A DNA stretch of 64,000 bases from Roseimicrobium gellanilyticum (GTDB lineage: Bacteria; Verrucomicrobiota; Verrucomicrobiia; Verrucomicrobiales; Verrucomicrobiaceae), in the NCBI RefSeq assembly GCF_003315205.1, contig NZ_QNRR01000008.1, positions 1-64,000 on the forward strand, read 5' to 3'. A model generated the notes under the pieces. That model saw only the letters and a program-made list of their open reading frames with translations. It was not told the origin of the DNA and made no database searches. Both the position numbers and the translations under genes were made by a program. This document shows, piece after piece, positions 17,817-26,704 of the stretch (the first letter of the stretch is position 1; each line of letters opens with the position of its first letter).

Positions 17817-18566
17817 TCACGTGAGCGGAAATATCAGCACATCCACTCCCGGTGAGCCGGCGATGTGATCCGGCTCGCGCTCTGGTTCTTTGAAGCCATT
17901 CAGCGCCAGCACACGCGTGTCCCACTTGTCCACGCGCACGGGCACCATGGGGTAGGGCTTGTGATGCACCTGGCCGGAGCGGATGCCGCGTGGGGTGGAG
18001 GCGAAGAGATAATAGCGCTCCAGCAGGAAGAACTCCAAGGTGCCGGGCTCGGCGATGGTGGGTTCGCGGCCTTCGGTTTCCAGGTGGTAGTGAAATTCCG
18101 AAGCCTGCGGTGCGCCGCGTCGGTGTTTGCTGTAGGCCACGGATGAAGGCTGCGTGATGGGCGCGGTCATGCGCGCGTGCTGGTATGGCAGATGGAAGAA
18201 GGTCCGTGCTGTCCACACGGCGAGCGGCTGATTGCAGTCCAGCGAGTAGAACCACACGCCAGGTCTGCCGTTTTCGTCATGCACATAGGTGCGCACGTTC
18301 AGCTCAAGAAAGTTGCTGATCCAGGGCGCGGTTGGCAGGAAGCGCGGGCGGATATTTCGCATGAAGAAGGGCACGATGCCGAGCCAGGCGCTGCCATCAT
18401 GCGTATCCACGGTGAGTCCGGGAGGCAGCGTTTTCTGAATCTCCGCCGGGTCCCACTTCCAATGCAGGAAGAGCAGGTGCGTCCAGCTCTGGTACATCAC
18501 CGGTGAACGCCCCGGGTGCTCGCGGGCCGCGAGACGCTGGGTGAGGTCCGGGAGGGCGATGGGCAT
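17817..18566 (-). CDS. DUF2071 (YqjF-family) protein
   Basis: This 249-residue soluble protein matches the YqjF/DUF2071 pattern: WTHLLFLHWKWDPAEIQKTL near the N-terminus, GSAWLGIVPFFM, ELNVRTYV, GVWFYSLDCNQPLAVW, and the HHKPYPMVPV block near the end. The family has no proven enzymatic role. Start 18566 (MPIALPDL) is chosen, since the extra 15 residues from 18611 are Cys-rich and unlike the family. It is alone, convergent with potD. Confidence 0.85.
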   Translation of the reverse strand: MPIALPDLTQRLAAREHPGRSPVMYQSWTHLLFLHWKWDPAEIQKTLPPGLTVDTHDGSAWLGIVPFFMRNIRPRFLPTAPWISNFLELNVRTYVHDENGRPGVWFYSLDCNQPLAVWTARTFFHLPYQHARMTAPITQPSSVAYSKHRRGAPQASEFHYHLETEGREPTIAEPGTLEFFLLERYYLFASTPRGIRSGQVHHKPYPMVPVRVDKWDTRVLALNGFKEPEREPDHIAGSPGVDVLIFPLT

Positions 18567-18654
18567 GGTGCAGCACTGTAGGCTGCATTGTACGCCGATG
18601 CACGAGGGCACAGAGGAAATTGTGATGCTTCACGTGTCGCAGCGCGTCAGTGAC

Positions 18655-18786
18655 AGGAGGTTAGGGCTTCTGCCCTGACAGTGGGCGTTAGGCCTTCTGG
18701 CCTGACGTTGATATGCAATCGCCGCGCACATGACTGGTCAGGCCGGGAGGCCTAACCACCACTGTCAGGCTGGAAGCCTAACCTCC
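18655..18786. repeat. Family B palindromic element, full copy
   Basis: The left half GGAGGTTAGGGCTTCTGCCC and the following TTAGGCCTTCTGGCCTGAC are matched in reverse order by the right half at 18736-18786, which ends AGCCTAACCTCC. Half copies of this unit lie at 30264, 37231 and, inverted, at 37868. Each half contains two small hairpins of the form TTAGGC...GCCTGA with one G-T pair. Confidence 0.88.
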
Positions 18787-18793
18787 GACTGAG

Positions 18794-19735
18794 TTACTTA
18801 CTCAGCTCCAGCATCCGCAGAATCGGCTTCTCAGCCTTTTTGCGCACATCTTCGGGCATAGTCACCTGCGGGCGCAGGTCCTTGAGGCAGTCGTGCAGCT
18901 TCTGAAGGGTGTTCATCTTCATGTAGCGGCAGTCGGCGCAGCGGCAGTGGCCGGTGGGGCCTTCGATGAAGGTCTTGTCCGGCACTTCACGGCGCAGGCG
19001 GTGGAGCATGCCGCTCTCCGTCACGATGATGAAGCTCTTCGCGGGATTGTCGCGGCAGTAGTGCACCATCTTCTCCGTGCTGCACACTTCATCGGCCAGC
19101 ATGCGCACGGCGTAGGTGCACTCGGGGTGGGCGACGACCTTGGCGTCAGGGTATTCTTCCTTGATGCCATTGATGCTGTCGCGAGTGAACTCCACGTGCA
19201 CGTAGCAGGCGCCCTTCCACAAGTCCATCTTGCGGCCGGTCTGCTCCATGACCCACGAGCCAAGGTTCTGATCCGGCACGAAAAGGATGGGGCGATCCTT
19301 GGGCGCGGCTTCCACAATCTTCACCGCGTTGCCGCTGGTGCAGATGCAATCGCTCAGTGCCTTCACGCCACCGCTGCAGTTGATATAAGCGATGACGTAA
19401 TAATTCTTGTCCGCGTTCACCTTCAGGAACTGCTCCAACTGTGGGGCGGGGCAGCTCTGCTCCAGCGAGCAGCCGGCGTTTGCATCCGGAAGAACCACGA
19501 TCTTGTTCGGGTTCACGATCTTCGCGGTCTCGGCCATGAAATGCACGCCGCAGAAGGCAATGACGTCCGCATCCGTTTCCTTCGCCTTGTACGAGAGGCC
19601 AAGGGAGTCTCCCACGAAGTCGGCGAGTTCTTGAATCTCACGCGACTGATAGTTGTGCGCGAGAATGACAGCGTTTCTCTCCTTCTTCAGGCGAAGGATT
19701 TCATCAACCAGACTGGGGGCGGCTACGGCAACCAT
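18794..19735 (-). CDS. nadA: Quinolinate synthase A
   Basis: This 313-residue cytoplasmic 4Fe-4S enzyme condenses iminoaspartate with dihydroxyacetone phosphate to quinolinate in NAD biosynthesis. Visible hallmarks are NAVILAHNYQ near the N-terminus, the cysteine region NCSGG, HPEC, and the C-terminal GHCRCADCRYMKMNTLQKL, which carries a cluster-ligand Cys. The start MVAVAAPSLVDEI (19735) is preferred; an ATG at 19768 adds 11 residues. nadB and nadC are not adjacent, so it is a single-gene unit here. Confidence 0.95.
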   Translation of the reverse strand: MVAVAAPSLVDEILRLKKERNAVILAHNYQSREIQELADFVGDSLGLSYKAKETDADVIAFCGVHFMAETAKIVNPNKIVVLPDANAGCSLEQSCPAPQLEQFLKVNADKNYYVIAYINCSGGVKALSDCICTSGNAVKIVEAAPKDRPILFVPDQNLGSWVMEQTGRKMDLWKGACYVHVEFTRDSINGIKEEYPDAKVVAHPECTYAVRMLADEVCSTEKMVHYCRDNPAKSFIIVTESGMLHRLRREVPDKTFIEGPTGHCRCADCRYMKMNTLQKLHDCLKDLRPQVTMPEDVRKKAEKPILRMLELSK

Positions 19736-20026
19736 GCTCAATATTGGTACGTCAGCGACGTTCCGCAAGTGCGCAGGTGCATGAGTTTTTCAAATGAGAT
19801 GCAGTGTGGGGAAGGTTGGGAAAGGGGTGCTGGGTATGGCAGGATGCTTGGGATTCAACACAGAGACACGGAGACGCAGAGGAACTTCGGAGACTGAGAA
19901 TGAAACTGAGGAACTCTTTGGGAGCTGCGAGGGACGTATTCGTAGTCTTTGCGCCCTCTGCGCCCCATCATCGTGTCTCCGATTCGACTGAAGCCGAAGC
20001 TCCTTTGCCAGCACCACGCCCGGAGT

Positions 20027-21259
20027 TCACTCCGGGTTGCCGGGCTGGCTGTTTGAGTTGCTGCTGCTGTTGCCAGCGTTGTTTCCCGGGTTGTTCTTGA
20101 AGATGGCCGCAAAGGCAGGCGGGAGCCTGAGGTCACCGGTGCTGGCGCTGGTGCCGCCACCGCTGCCGGTCCCGCCCGTGTCAGACTTCAGAGGCTTCTG
20201 GGCAGGCTTGGCCGTGGTGGTCCGCAGGATGTTCATGGCCCCGTTGAGCTGGCCGCCGGGTTCGATGGATACAGAGCGGGCGGTCACGTCTCCTTGCACA
20301 CATCCTTGAGCGCCAATGGTCACACGGCCGGAGCACTCGATATTCCCCTCAATGCGGGCCTGGATATCCACATTCTCCGCATAGATGGTGTTGAGGAATT
20401 TGATTTCGCTCCCGCGCTCCACCACGAACTGGTGGCAATGGATCTCGCCGATGACGATGCCCATGGTGCGCATGGTCAGGTCTCCGGAGCACTCGATTTC
20501 CGCACAGATCTGGCCGTGCACCTTCAGGTCGCGGCAGCGCACCTCGCTGGTGTTCACATTCCCATTCTTGCGGATGAGCACGTCTCCGCGGGTGCGGATG
20601 GCGGTGGTGGAAGGGACATTGATGTCCACGTCCTCCAGGCAGATGAGGCTGCCGCAGGCAGGGCAATTGGTAGACCGGGCCGAGCGGCCGGTCTTGAACT
20701 TATTCCGGCAGTCGAAACACTCCACATCCTTGAAGTACTGCTGCCGGTAGTAGCCCTGCTCCTTCATCTTCTGGAAGGTACCAGCAGAGAGGGGGGGCTG
20801 GGCTGTGGAGGCAGGTTCGGTCGGTCGGGGTGGCAGATTCGACTTCGGACGGACGGGGTTCTTGGACGGCTTGGGACCTTCTTCCTCCTCCTTGAAGCCC
20901 ATCATATGGCCAAGGCCGAGTGGAATGTCCTCATTTACAACGTTTTCCGATGGCATCAGGGCAGCAGGAAGCTGCGCCTGTTCACCATCGGCTGTGGGGG
21001 TGGCCGCCGTCTTCGTCTCACCCGCGACGGGGTGGGAGTCCAGCATTGCGGGGAAAACCGCGCTGGGGACGGGGTTCATGTGGGAGGAGGCCAGCACCCT
21101 CCCGTTTACAATCCGCAAGTGCTCACGGCACTTCTTGCAATGAGTGGTCACCACGAGACGCGGCTCGATCTGAGCCGCGCCGCAAACAGGGCAAACCACT
21201 TCAATCTGGTTCTTCGGCAGAGCGGATTTCTGTTCCTTACCTAAAAACTTGCCGAGCAC
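20027..21259 (-). CDS. Bactofilin domain protein with two zinc ribbons
   Basis: This 410-residue protein starts with GTG at 21259. It has an N-terminal zinc ribbon (C23, C26, C41, C44), a Pro/Lys-rich linker (about 55-165), a second four-Cys ribbon (C181, C184, C199, C202), and a right-handed beta-helix of bactofilin type (about 215-345) with the short repeats GDVLIR, GDLTMRT, GNIECSGRV and GDVTARS. A low-complexity Gly/Asn/Ser tail ends it. Bactofilins polymerise into membrane-associated filaments. The gene follows a second bactofilin by 15 bp, so the two are co-expressed and may co-polymerise. The ribbons suggest extra protein or nucleic-acid binding. Confidence 0.82.
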   Translation of the reverse strand: MLGKFLGKEQKSALPKNQIEVVCPVCGAAQIEPRLVVTTHCKKCREHLRIVNGRVLASSHMNPVPSAVFPAMLDSHPVAGETKTAATPTADGEQAQLPAALMPSENVVNEDIPLGLGHMMGFKEEEEGPKPSKNPVRPKSNLPPRPTEPASTAQPPLSAGTFQKMKEQGYYRQQYFKDVECFDCRNKFKTGRSARSTNCPACGSLICLEDVDINVPSTTAIRTRGDVLIRKNGNVNTSEVRCRDLKVHGQICAEIECSGDLTMRTMGIVIGEIHCHQFVVERGSEIKFLNTIYAENVDIQARIEGNIECSGRVTIGAQGCVQGDVTARSVSIEPGGQLNGAMNILRTTTAKPAQKPLKSDTGGTGSGGGTSASTGDLRLPPAFAAIFKNNPGNNAGNSSSNSNSQPGNPE

Positions 21260-21274
21260 GTAGCGAGTAGATGC

Positions 21275-21811
21275 TTAGGATTGGGGGCGGTTGCCTCCCT
21301 GGGGGTTACCGCCAGGCTTCTGACCGCCACTCGCTGCAGCCTTGCCCACTTGGGAGCGGCCGAGGAAAGTGGCACCTTCTTCAATGGCAAGGGTGCTGGC
21401 CGTGACATCGCCGACAAGGACCGCGTTGCTCTTCAGCTCGCAGCGTTCCTGCACAGTGATGTTGCCTTCGACCTTGCCAAACAGGGTGACTGCACGCGTT
21501 TTGATTTCGCCCTTGATCAGCGCGTTCTCACCCACCGTGAGAGCTCCATCGGACTGAACTTCGCCCTCAATCTTGCCATCGATGATCAGGTCATGCGAAA
21601 ACTTGATGGAACCTTTGATTTCGACGTCGTTGGCAAGCACGTTCTTACTCGTGGTCATGTTTGAGGAGTTTCGTTGAGGTTGGACCGTTGAAGTGGATGA
21701 TGTGGGAGATGAAACTGGGCGGGGAGCTGCTGGGGCCGAAGACGCAGATGTCTCCGGGCGCCGATCGTCTTTGCCTGCGTCCGTGGGTTGGCCAATGATT
21801 TGTTTCAGCAT
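21275..21811 (-). CDS. Bactofilin (polymer-forming cytoskeletal protein)
   Basis: This 178-residue protein has a disordered Ser/Pro/Thr-rich N-terminus (residues 10-50). The bactofilin core follows: VEIKGSIKFSHDLIIDGKIE, GEVQSDGALTVGENALIKGE and GKVEGNITVQERCELKSNAV, one beta-helix turn per 17 or so residues. A Gly/Asn/Gln-rich tail ends it. It scaffolds cell-shape or envelope proteins at the inner membrane. It is first in a two-gene operon with the zinc-ribbon bactofilin. The ATG at 21811 (MLKQIIGQ) is chosen over 21847. Confidence 0.88.
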   Translation of the reverse strand: MLKQIIGQPTDAGKDDRRPETSASSAPAAPRPVSSPTSSTSTVQPQRNSSNMTTSKNVLANDVEIKGSIKFSHDLIIDGKIEGEVQSDGALTVGENALIKGEIKTRAVTLFGKVEGNITVQERCELKSNAVLVGDVTASTLAIEEGATFLGRSQVGKAAASGGQKPGGNPQGGNRPQS

Positions 21812-21881
21812 TGCGAGAAAATAAGCTGGAGCGGGATTGAGTGTCAATTACAACGTCCTGAAACTTTGGTTGAAATCATAT

Positions 21882-23315
21882 TTACGAATTTGCAGCAATC
21901 TGCTCTTCCAAATCCTCCGCGGGATACGTCCAGATCTCACTAAGCGTGGGATGATAATGCGGGGCCTTTGCAAGCTGAGCAACTGTCGCGCCAAGGTGCA
22001 TGGCGACGGCGATTTCGTGTATCAATTCCGTAGCTTCTGGACCCACCACAGATGCGCCCAGAATTGCTCCATCTTTTGGGTCGGCAAGCATCTTCACAAA
22101 GCCGTCCGTTTCACCCATCACCATGGACTTTCCATGGTCGTTGAAAGGGTATGATGAAACAAGATACACCACGTTTTTCTTCTTCGCCTCCAACTCGTTG
22201 AGGCCCACCGCGGCGACTTGTGGGTGGGTGAAGACGCCAAACAGGATGCACCGGTAGTCCATGGTGTGAGCGGGTGCCTTTTGCCGCCATTGCAATGCGG
22301 CGTTTTTCGCGGCGACCTCACCCTGTTGCACAGCGAGATGAACCACCTCCAGCGGACCGCACACATCACCCGCCGCAAACACCCTCGGATGAGTAGTCTG
22401 CTGAGTCGGTTTGATTGCTATCAATCCGTTATCTTCATGCGCTATCTTGAGGTTATCCAATCCGATATTTTTTGTGTTCGGGGACCGGCCCAGAGCGCAT
22501 AAGACCTCAGCAGCTTCCACGGTGATTTCCTCGCCCGCCTTTTTGAACGTGGCGCGTACTTTGCCATCCTCGCGAACCACCTTTTGCAGGGAGGTGCCGC
22601 AGTACATCTCAATGCCGCGTTTCTCGAAGGCGTCGTAAACTACATCCGCCACGTCCTTGTCCAGGCCGGTGAGTAGCTGGGTGTTGCGCTGGAGTACGGT
22701 GACCTTGCGGCCGATGCCGTCGAGGTAGTGCGCCATCTCCAGTGCGATGGCGCCGCCACCGAGCACGATGAAGGACTCCGGGATGGTATCATGATCCAGG
22801 ATGGTATCGCTATTCCACGGTTTTGCCTCGTGAAGACCCGCGATATCCGGGCAGTTGATGACGGATCCCGTGGCAATCAGGACATAGGAGGCTGTGATGG
22901 ATTGCGTCCCACCCTCATGGAGCTGGATGGCAATGCGCACCTTGTCCTCTCCAGCGTCCTCGAGTGTTCCGTATCCGCGGATGAGCTTGAAGCGGCCGTC
23001 CTGCAGCTGCTGCTGGCGGTAGTCCGCGAACTCTCCGATGAGCCTGCGCTTCCTGTCGCGGATGGCCTTGGTGTCCACGGGGCCGGCCTTCGCGGAGAGG
23101 CCGAATTCAGCGGCGTTCCGGATGGTGATGGCGCGGTTGGCGGACTCGATAAGCGTCTTGCTGGGCATGCAGCCCCGCAGGATGCATAAGCCGCCAAGCT
23201 CCTCCGCGCCATCGATAACGACCGTATTCATGCCCTGTCCGTGGGCGGTGCGGGCAGCGGCATAGCCCGCGCTGCCACCCCCAAGGATGGCAAAGTCATA
23301 GTGCTCAGTACTCAT
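21882..23315 (-). CDS. FAD-dependent pyridine nucleotide-disulfide oxidoreductase (Lpd/MerA-like)
   Basis: This 477-residue flavoprotein is homologous to dihydrolipoamide dehydrogenase and mercuric reductase. FAD motif DFAILGGGSAGYAAA near residues 6-20, redox-active disulfide GGLCILRGCMPSKT (CX4C), NAD-binding motif VLGGGAIALEMAHYL, second FAD motif VFAAGDVCG, and a C-terminal dimerisation domain with the catalytic HPTLSE motif. No lipoyl domain or pyruvate dehydrogenase genes are nearby, and there is no N-terminal HMA domain, so the exact substrate is open. The start at 23315 gives the normal N-terminus. Confidence 0.9.
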   Translation of the reverse strand: MSTEHYDFAILGGGSAGYAAARTAHGQGMNTVVIDGAEELGGLCILRGCMPSKTLIESANRAITIRNAAEFGLSAKAGPVDTKAIRDRKRRLIGEFADYRQQQLQDGRFKLIRGYGTLEDAGEDKVRIAIQLHEGGTQSITASYVLIATGSVINCPDIAGLHEAKPWNSDTILDHDTIPESFIVLGGGAIALEMAHYLDGIGRKVTVLQRNTQLLTGLDKDVADVVYDAFEKRGIEMYCGTSLQKVVREDGKVRATFKKAGEEITVEAAEVLCALGRSPNTKNIGLDNLKIAHEDNGLIAIKPTQQTTHPRVFAAGDVCGPLEVVHLAVQQGEVAAKNAALQWRQKAPAHTMDYRCILFGVFTHPQVAAVGLNELEAKKKNVVYLVSSYPFNDHGKSMVMGETDGFVKMLADPKDGAILGASVVGPEATELIHEIAVAMHLGATVAQLAKAPHYHPTLSEIWTYPAEDLEEQIAANS

Positions 23316-23374
23316 GGGAGTGGGGGAAGGATGCTGTGATGCAACTGTCTGCGGAACCTCACATACACGGGTGA

Positions 23375-23983
23375 TCAACCACGTGTCTGCAGGTGAGCCA
23401 CGCAGATGCTGGACCACGTTTCGAGTGAGTCCCTGCCAGCCACGAGCTCATCGAGTGGTACGAACCGCAGGTCCTGGATGGCGTCTTCATTCGAGACGAC
23501 ATCGTCTGTTTCGAGGTCGAAGAGGTGCACTACGCCGAGGTGCACCTGGCCCACCTCATTGGAGTCATCATTGATGAGGCCGATGACCTCATTGGTGTGT
23601 CCGCCTGCAATCCGGAGCTCCTCCGTGATTTCGCGCTCCACTCCGTTGAAGTAGGTGGTCCGTGCCAGCGAGTCCTCGCGCTCGTCGTGGGGATTGATGT
23701 GGCCGCCGATGCCGATGCTCTGCTTGGCCACGAGGCGTTTTTCGCCGGATTTGCCGCCCCGCTTGTACACGAGGTAGCGCCCCTGGTGGTGGAAGATGGA
23801 GTAGGGGATGATTTGCTTGTGGGTGGGGTCATTCTCGGCCGGGCCGCGGGGGAGGAAGAAGTTTGCCCCGGGAGCCAGGATGGCATCGAGATAGCGCTGG
23901 GCGTCAGGCTGGAAGCCTTGGAAGGCGCCCAATTCATCAAAAAGGGCGCGGGGAATGACGAGGATGTGCTCTTCTGCGGACAT
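23375..23983 (-). CDS. Nudix-fold protein (phosphoesterase-like)
   Basis: This 202-residue cytoplasmic protein has the Nudix box around GIGGHINPHDERED...GVEREITEEL; the Glu-rich helix EREITEEL is clear. The spacing between the glycine and the REXXEE part is longer than the canonical box by several residues. The N-terminal part (ILVIPRALFDELGAFQGF) is typical of the group annotated as phosphoesterases. The substrate is unknown. The start MSAEEHILV at 23983 is chosen; the longer frame runs into the divergent sigma-factor gene. Confidence 0.82.
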   Translation of the reverse strand: MSAEEHILVIPRALFDELGAFQGFQPDAQRYLDAILAPGANFFLPRGPAENDPTHKQIIPYSIFHHQGRYLVYKRGGKSGEKRLVAKQSIGIGGHINPHDEREDSLARTTYFNGVEREITEELRIAGGHTNEVIGLINDDSNEVGQVHLGVVHLFDLETDDVVSNEDAIQDLRFVPLDELVAGRDSLETWSSICVAHLQTRG

Positions 23984-24097
23984 GGGCCGTCTGTCAGCCC
24001 GCGGACCTGCCGTCGCAAACGTTCTTTTGTCCAAAAGCGGGCCTTCTGAGGTATGATTTTCCAGGTCCCAGAATGGGACTCCCACTCACTGGTACCC

Positions 24098-24643
24098 ATG
24101 AAAGAGGAGGACTCCGCGCCATCATCGGATTTGCACCGTCCCCTCGTGCCGCTGCTGATGCGTCACGAGCGGCAGATCTTTGCGTACATTTACACGCTGG
24201 TGCCGCACCGGCATGATGCGGAGGACATTCTGCAGGAGACCTGCCTCACCATTTACGACAAGTTTCATGAGTTCACGGTGGGCACGGATTTCATGGCGTG
24301 GGCCATGCGCATCGCCTGGTGGAAGGTGCGCGCCGCGAGGCAGAAGTATGCGAGGTCCAAGGTGGTCTTCAATGACGAGGTCATGGAGGCCATCTCTCAC
24401 ACGGCGGTGACCATGGCGGAGGAGACGAGTCCCATGCAGGTGGCTCTTTCGCAGTGCCTGCAGAAGCTCAATGACCGCGACCGCCGGATGGTGCTCACAC
24501 GCTACGAGCACGGCAGCGGTGTGGAGCGTGCGGCGCTGGTGAGTGGCCGCTCACTACAGGCGGCGTACAAGGCGCTCATGCGCATCAAGCAGGTGCTGCA
24601 TGATTGTGTGCTGAACACGATGACACGTGAGGAGGCGGCATGA
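24098..24643 (+). CDS. ECF-like sigma-70 family RNA polymerase sigma factor
   Basis: This 181-residue protein has region 2 (RHERQIFAYIYTLVPHRHDA...EDILQETCLTIYDKF, with WAMRIAWWKVRAARQK as the DNA-melting/-10 part) and region 4 (LNDRDRRMVLTRYEHG...GRSLQAAYKALMRIKQVL). This is the planctomycete/verrucomicrobial ECF group. The next gene starts inside its stop codon (ATGA) and encodes a membrane FecR/LamG protein that probably controls it. Confidence 0.9.
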   Translation: MKEEDSAPSSDLHRPLVPLLMRHERQIFAYIYTLVPHRHDAEDILQETCLTIYDKFHEFTVGTDFMAWAMRIAWWKVRAARQKYARSKVVFNDEVMEAISHTAVTMAEETSPMQVALSQCLQKLNDRDRRMVLTRYEHGSGVERAALVSGRSLQAAYKALMRIKQVLHDCVLNTMTREEAA

Positions 24644-26289
24644 GCATGAACATGAGCATGAGTGACGCCGAACTGTTGCAACTCCAGTCGTGGATGCACG
24701 ACCTGGAGGAGGGGCGGCTGGAGCAGGCGGAAATGGATAAGCTCCAGGAGCTGCTCCTGCGCAGTGAGGAAGCACGTCGTTTTTATGTGCAGCGCATGAG
24801 CCTCGGCTCGGCCCTGTGCAAGCTGGCGGATGAGGCGCAAGAGGCCGAGCTGCAACATGAGTCTGAGCAGCAGGATGACATCATCACGGCGAGTGCGGAA
24901 TTGCGCCGACCGTGGCCGCTCTCGGCGAAGCTCGCCATGGCCGCCTCCCTGATTGCCTGTGCGGTGGCGCTGGTGCTGGCCATGCGTCCGGACCGGAGCC
25001 TGTCCGCGAGTGGCACTGCGACCGTGGCTGAGACGAGCAATGCGGGATGTGCCGTGCTGGTGGATGCCGCCGGCGCGGAGTGGGCGGAGGGTACCCATGC
25101 ATGGCAGGTGGGCATGTCCGTGCCTGCGGGCAAGCTCCAGCTCAAGAGCGGGCTCATCCGCCTGGAGTTCTACAGTGGTGCCTCGGTGACGCTGGAAGGG
25201 CAGAGCGAGCTGGAGATTGTCTCCGTGAAGGAGGCGAAGTGCGCCCAGGGTCAGATGCGCGTACATGTGCCACCGCATGCGCGTGGGTTCAAGCTCACCA
25301 CCCCTGATGCAGAGGTGGTGGATCTGGGTACGGAGTTTGGCCTGAAGGTGAGCGAGGCTGGCAAGGCCGAGGTGCATGTCTTCGATGGCGAGGTGGAGGT
25401 GCTGCCGAATCAAGCGATTGCGAAGCTCAGTGTGAAGCAGGGCGCGGGTTGGGATGCGGCGAATGGCGTGGCCAGCAGCCCTGCATCCGCGTCGGCGTCC
25501 TTTGTGGATCTCACCGCTCTTCGCGCGCAGACGCGCAGTGCGGATGAGCAGCGGCTCACCGCATGGCGTGAAGGGATGAGCGTCTTCCTCAAGGATCCGC
25601 GCCTGCTGGTGGGCTACACCTTTGAGCCGGCGAATGAGTGGGAGCGTCGTGTGGAGAACAAGCACCCCGGCGCACAGGAGTACAGTCACGGCAGCATCGT
25701 GGGCGCCCGCTGGGTGCCAGGACGCTGGCAGGGGAAGAAGGCTCTGCAGTTCAAGAGTCCAGGCGACCGCGTGCGTCTCACCGTGCCGGGCAAGTATGAT
25801 GCCATCACGCTCGCTGCATGGGTGCAGGTGGATGGCATTGATCGCCGTTTCAACAGCCTCTTCCTTACGGATACTTGGGAGCCCGGAAATCCCCACTGGC
25901 AGTTTGTGCAGGCTGGTTCTTTCGCGCTGGGGATTCGCGAGGCGAAGGGCTCAAAGAGTCTCCAGCATATCGCCTACTCCCCGGAGATGTTCGGACCGGA
26001 TACGCTGGGTGTCTGGTACCATGTGGCCACCACATTTGACATGCGCACCGGTTTGGGGCGGAACTTTGTGAATGGGAAAGTGGTGACGGAATACAAATCA
26101 CCGGATGTGCATCCGGATGAGAAGATCATCATTGGCACTGGTGAGTTGGGCAACTGGGGACTGCCAGAGGGGAGCAAGCCACGTACGGAAGTGCGTACGT
26201 TCAATGGCAGGATGGATGAATTTTTGCTCTTTGGCGGTGCTCTGCAGCCGGAAGAGGTGGCTCGCCTGTACGAGGTGGGGAGGCCGTGA
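24640..26289 (+). CDS. FecR-domain / LamG-domain membrane protein, partner of the sigma factor
   Basis: This 549-residue protein has a cytoplasmic N-terminal helical region (1-92, anti-sigma-like position) and one membrane helix (about 95-114). A FecR-type domain follows (about 150-260, with KLTTPDAEVVDLGTEFGLKV and HVFDGEVEVLP), then a C-terminal LamG/concanavalin-like domain (about 370-540, with ITLAAWVQVDGID and FNGRMDEFLLFGGALQPEEV). It overlaps the sigma gene by 4 bp, so translation is coupled. It is expected to hold the sigma factor at the membrane and sense an outside ligand, perhaps a polysaccharide. Confidence 0.88.
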   Translation: MSMNMSMSDAELLQLQSWMHDLEEGRLEQAEMDKLQELLLRSEEARRFYVQRMSLGSALCKLADEAQEAELQHESEQQDDIITASAELRRPWPLSAKLAMAASLIACAVALVLAMRPDRSLSASGTATVAETSNAGCAVLVDAAGAEWAEGTHAWQVGMSVPAGKLQLKSGLIRLEFYSGASVTLEGQSELEIVSVKEAKCAQGQMRVHVPPHARGFKLTTPDAEVVDLGTEFGLKVSEAGKAEVHVFDGEVEVLPNQAIAKLSVKQGAGWDAANGVASSPASASASFVDLTALRAQTRSADEQRLTAWREGMSVFLKDPRLLVGYTFEPANEWERRVENKHPGAQEYSHGSIVGARWVPGRWQGKKALQFKSPGDRVRLTVPGKYDAITLAAWVQVDGIDRRFNSLFLTDTWEPGNPHWQFVQAGSFALGIREAKGSKSLQHIAYSPEMFGPDTLGVWYHVATTFDMRTGLGRNFVNGKVVTEYKSPDVHPDEKIIIGTGELGNWGLPEGSKPRTEVRTFNGRMDEFLLFGGALQPEEVARLYEVGRP

Positions 26290-26294
26290 GGGGA

Positions 26295-26466
26295 GTTGAT
26301 GGTCTATCGTTGATGGTTGATAGCCTGAGGGGCTGGGAGGGACTGTTTTCGACCTGCCTCACGGTTGTGAGGCGCGCATTCTCCGACCACACGTGGGAGA
26401 GTCACAACGTGCGCTCAAGAATCTGAGCCGATTCAGGCGATCAACCATCAACGATAGACCATCAAC
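26295..26466. repeat. Long inverted repeat, family A copy 2
   Basis: Left arm 26295-26328 and right arm 26433-26466 are 34 bp and complementary at 33 of 34 positions, with a 104-bp spacer. Compared with copy 1 at 10009-10157, the middle of the arm differs (GGTCTATCGTTGATGG here against GGTCTATGGTCGATAG there), but both arms changed together and stay paired. The right arm overlaps the stop codon of the minus-strand gene that ends at 26462. Confidence 0.9.
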
Positions 26467-26704
26467 CCTGCCGCTGCGGTTGCGCTTCCTTCACGCATGT
26501 GTGCCATGTCATTTCGCCGCACTGAGTACAGCGCAGGTACTTCTTCGGGTTGCCTGCGGCTTTCCAGCGGATGCCGCCCCAGTCCCAGACGGATTTTGCG
26601 TGACCACAGGGGCACTTCAGCATCCACGCGCGGGATTCTGCTTCCATGCCTTGAGCCCAGCTTTTGGGCAGGATGGCCAGGAGGAACTTTTGCGTGGAGC
26701 TCAT
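26462..26704 (-). CDS. Small zinc-ribbon protein
   Basis: This 80-residue, probably cytoplasmic protein has a four-cysteine zinc site: C31 and C33 in KCPCGHAKSVWDWGGIRW and C59, C62 in RCTQCGEMTW. The Trp-rich block between them suggests a compact fold. The family function is unknown. Its stop codon lies inside the right arm of the family A inverted repeat, so that element borders or has shaped its C-terminus (KEAQPQRQG). Confidence 0.75.
   Translation of the reverse strand: MSSTQKFLLAILPKSWAQGMEAESRAWMLKCPCGHAKSVWDWGGIRWKAAGNPKKYLRCTQCGEMTWHTCVKEAQPQRQG

Noticed and set aside
24502-25896. 464-codon open frame on the minus strand
   Set aside because: It is the antisense of the sigma factor and the FecR/LamG gene, rich in His/Arg/Leu with no domain, as expected for antisense frames in high-GC DNA.
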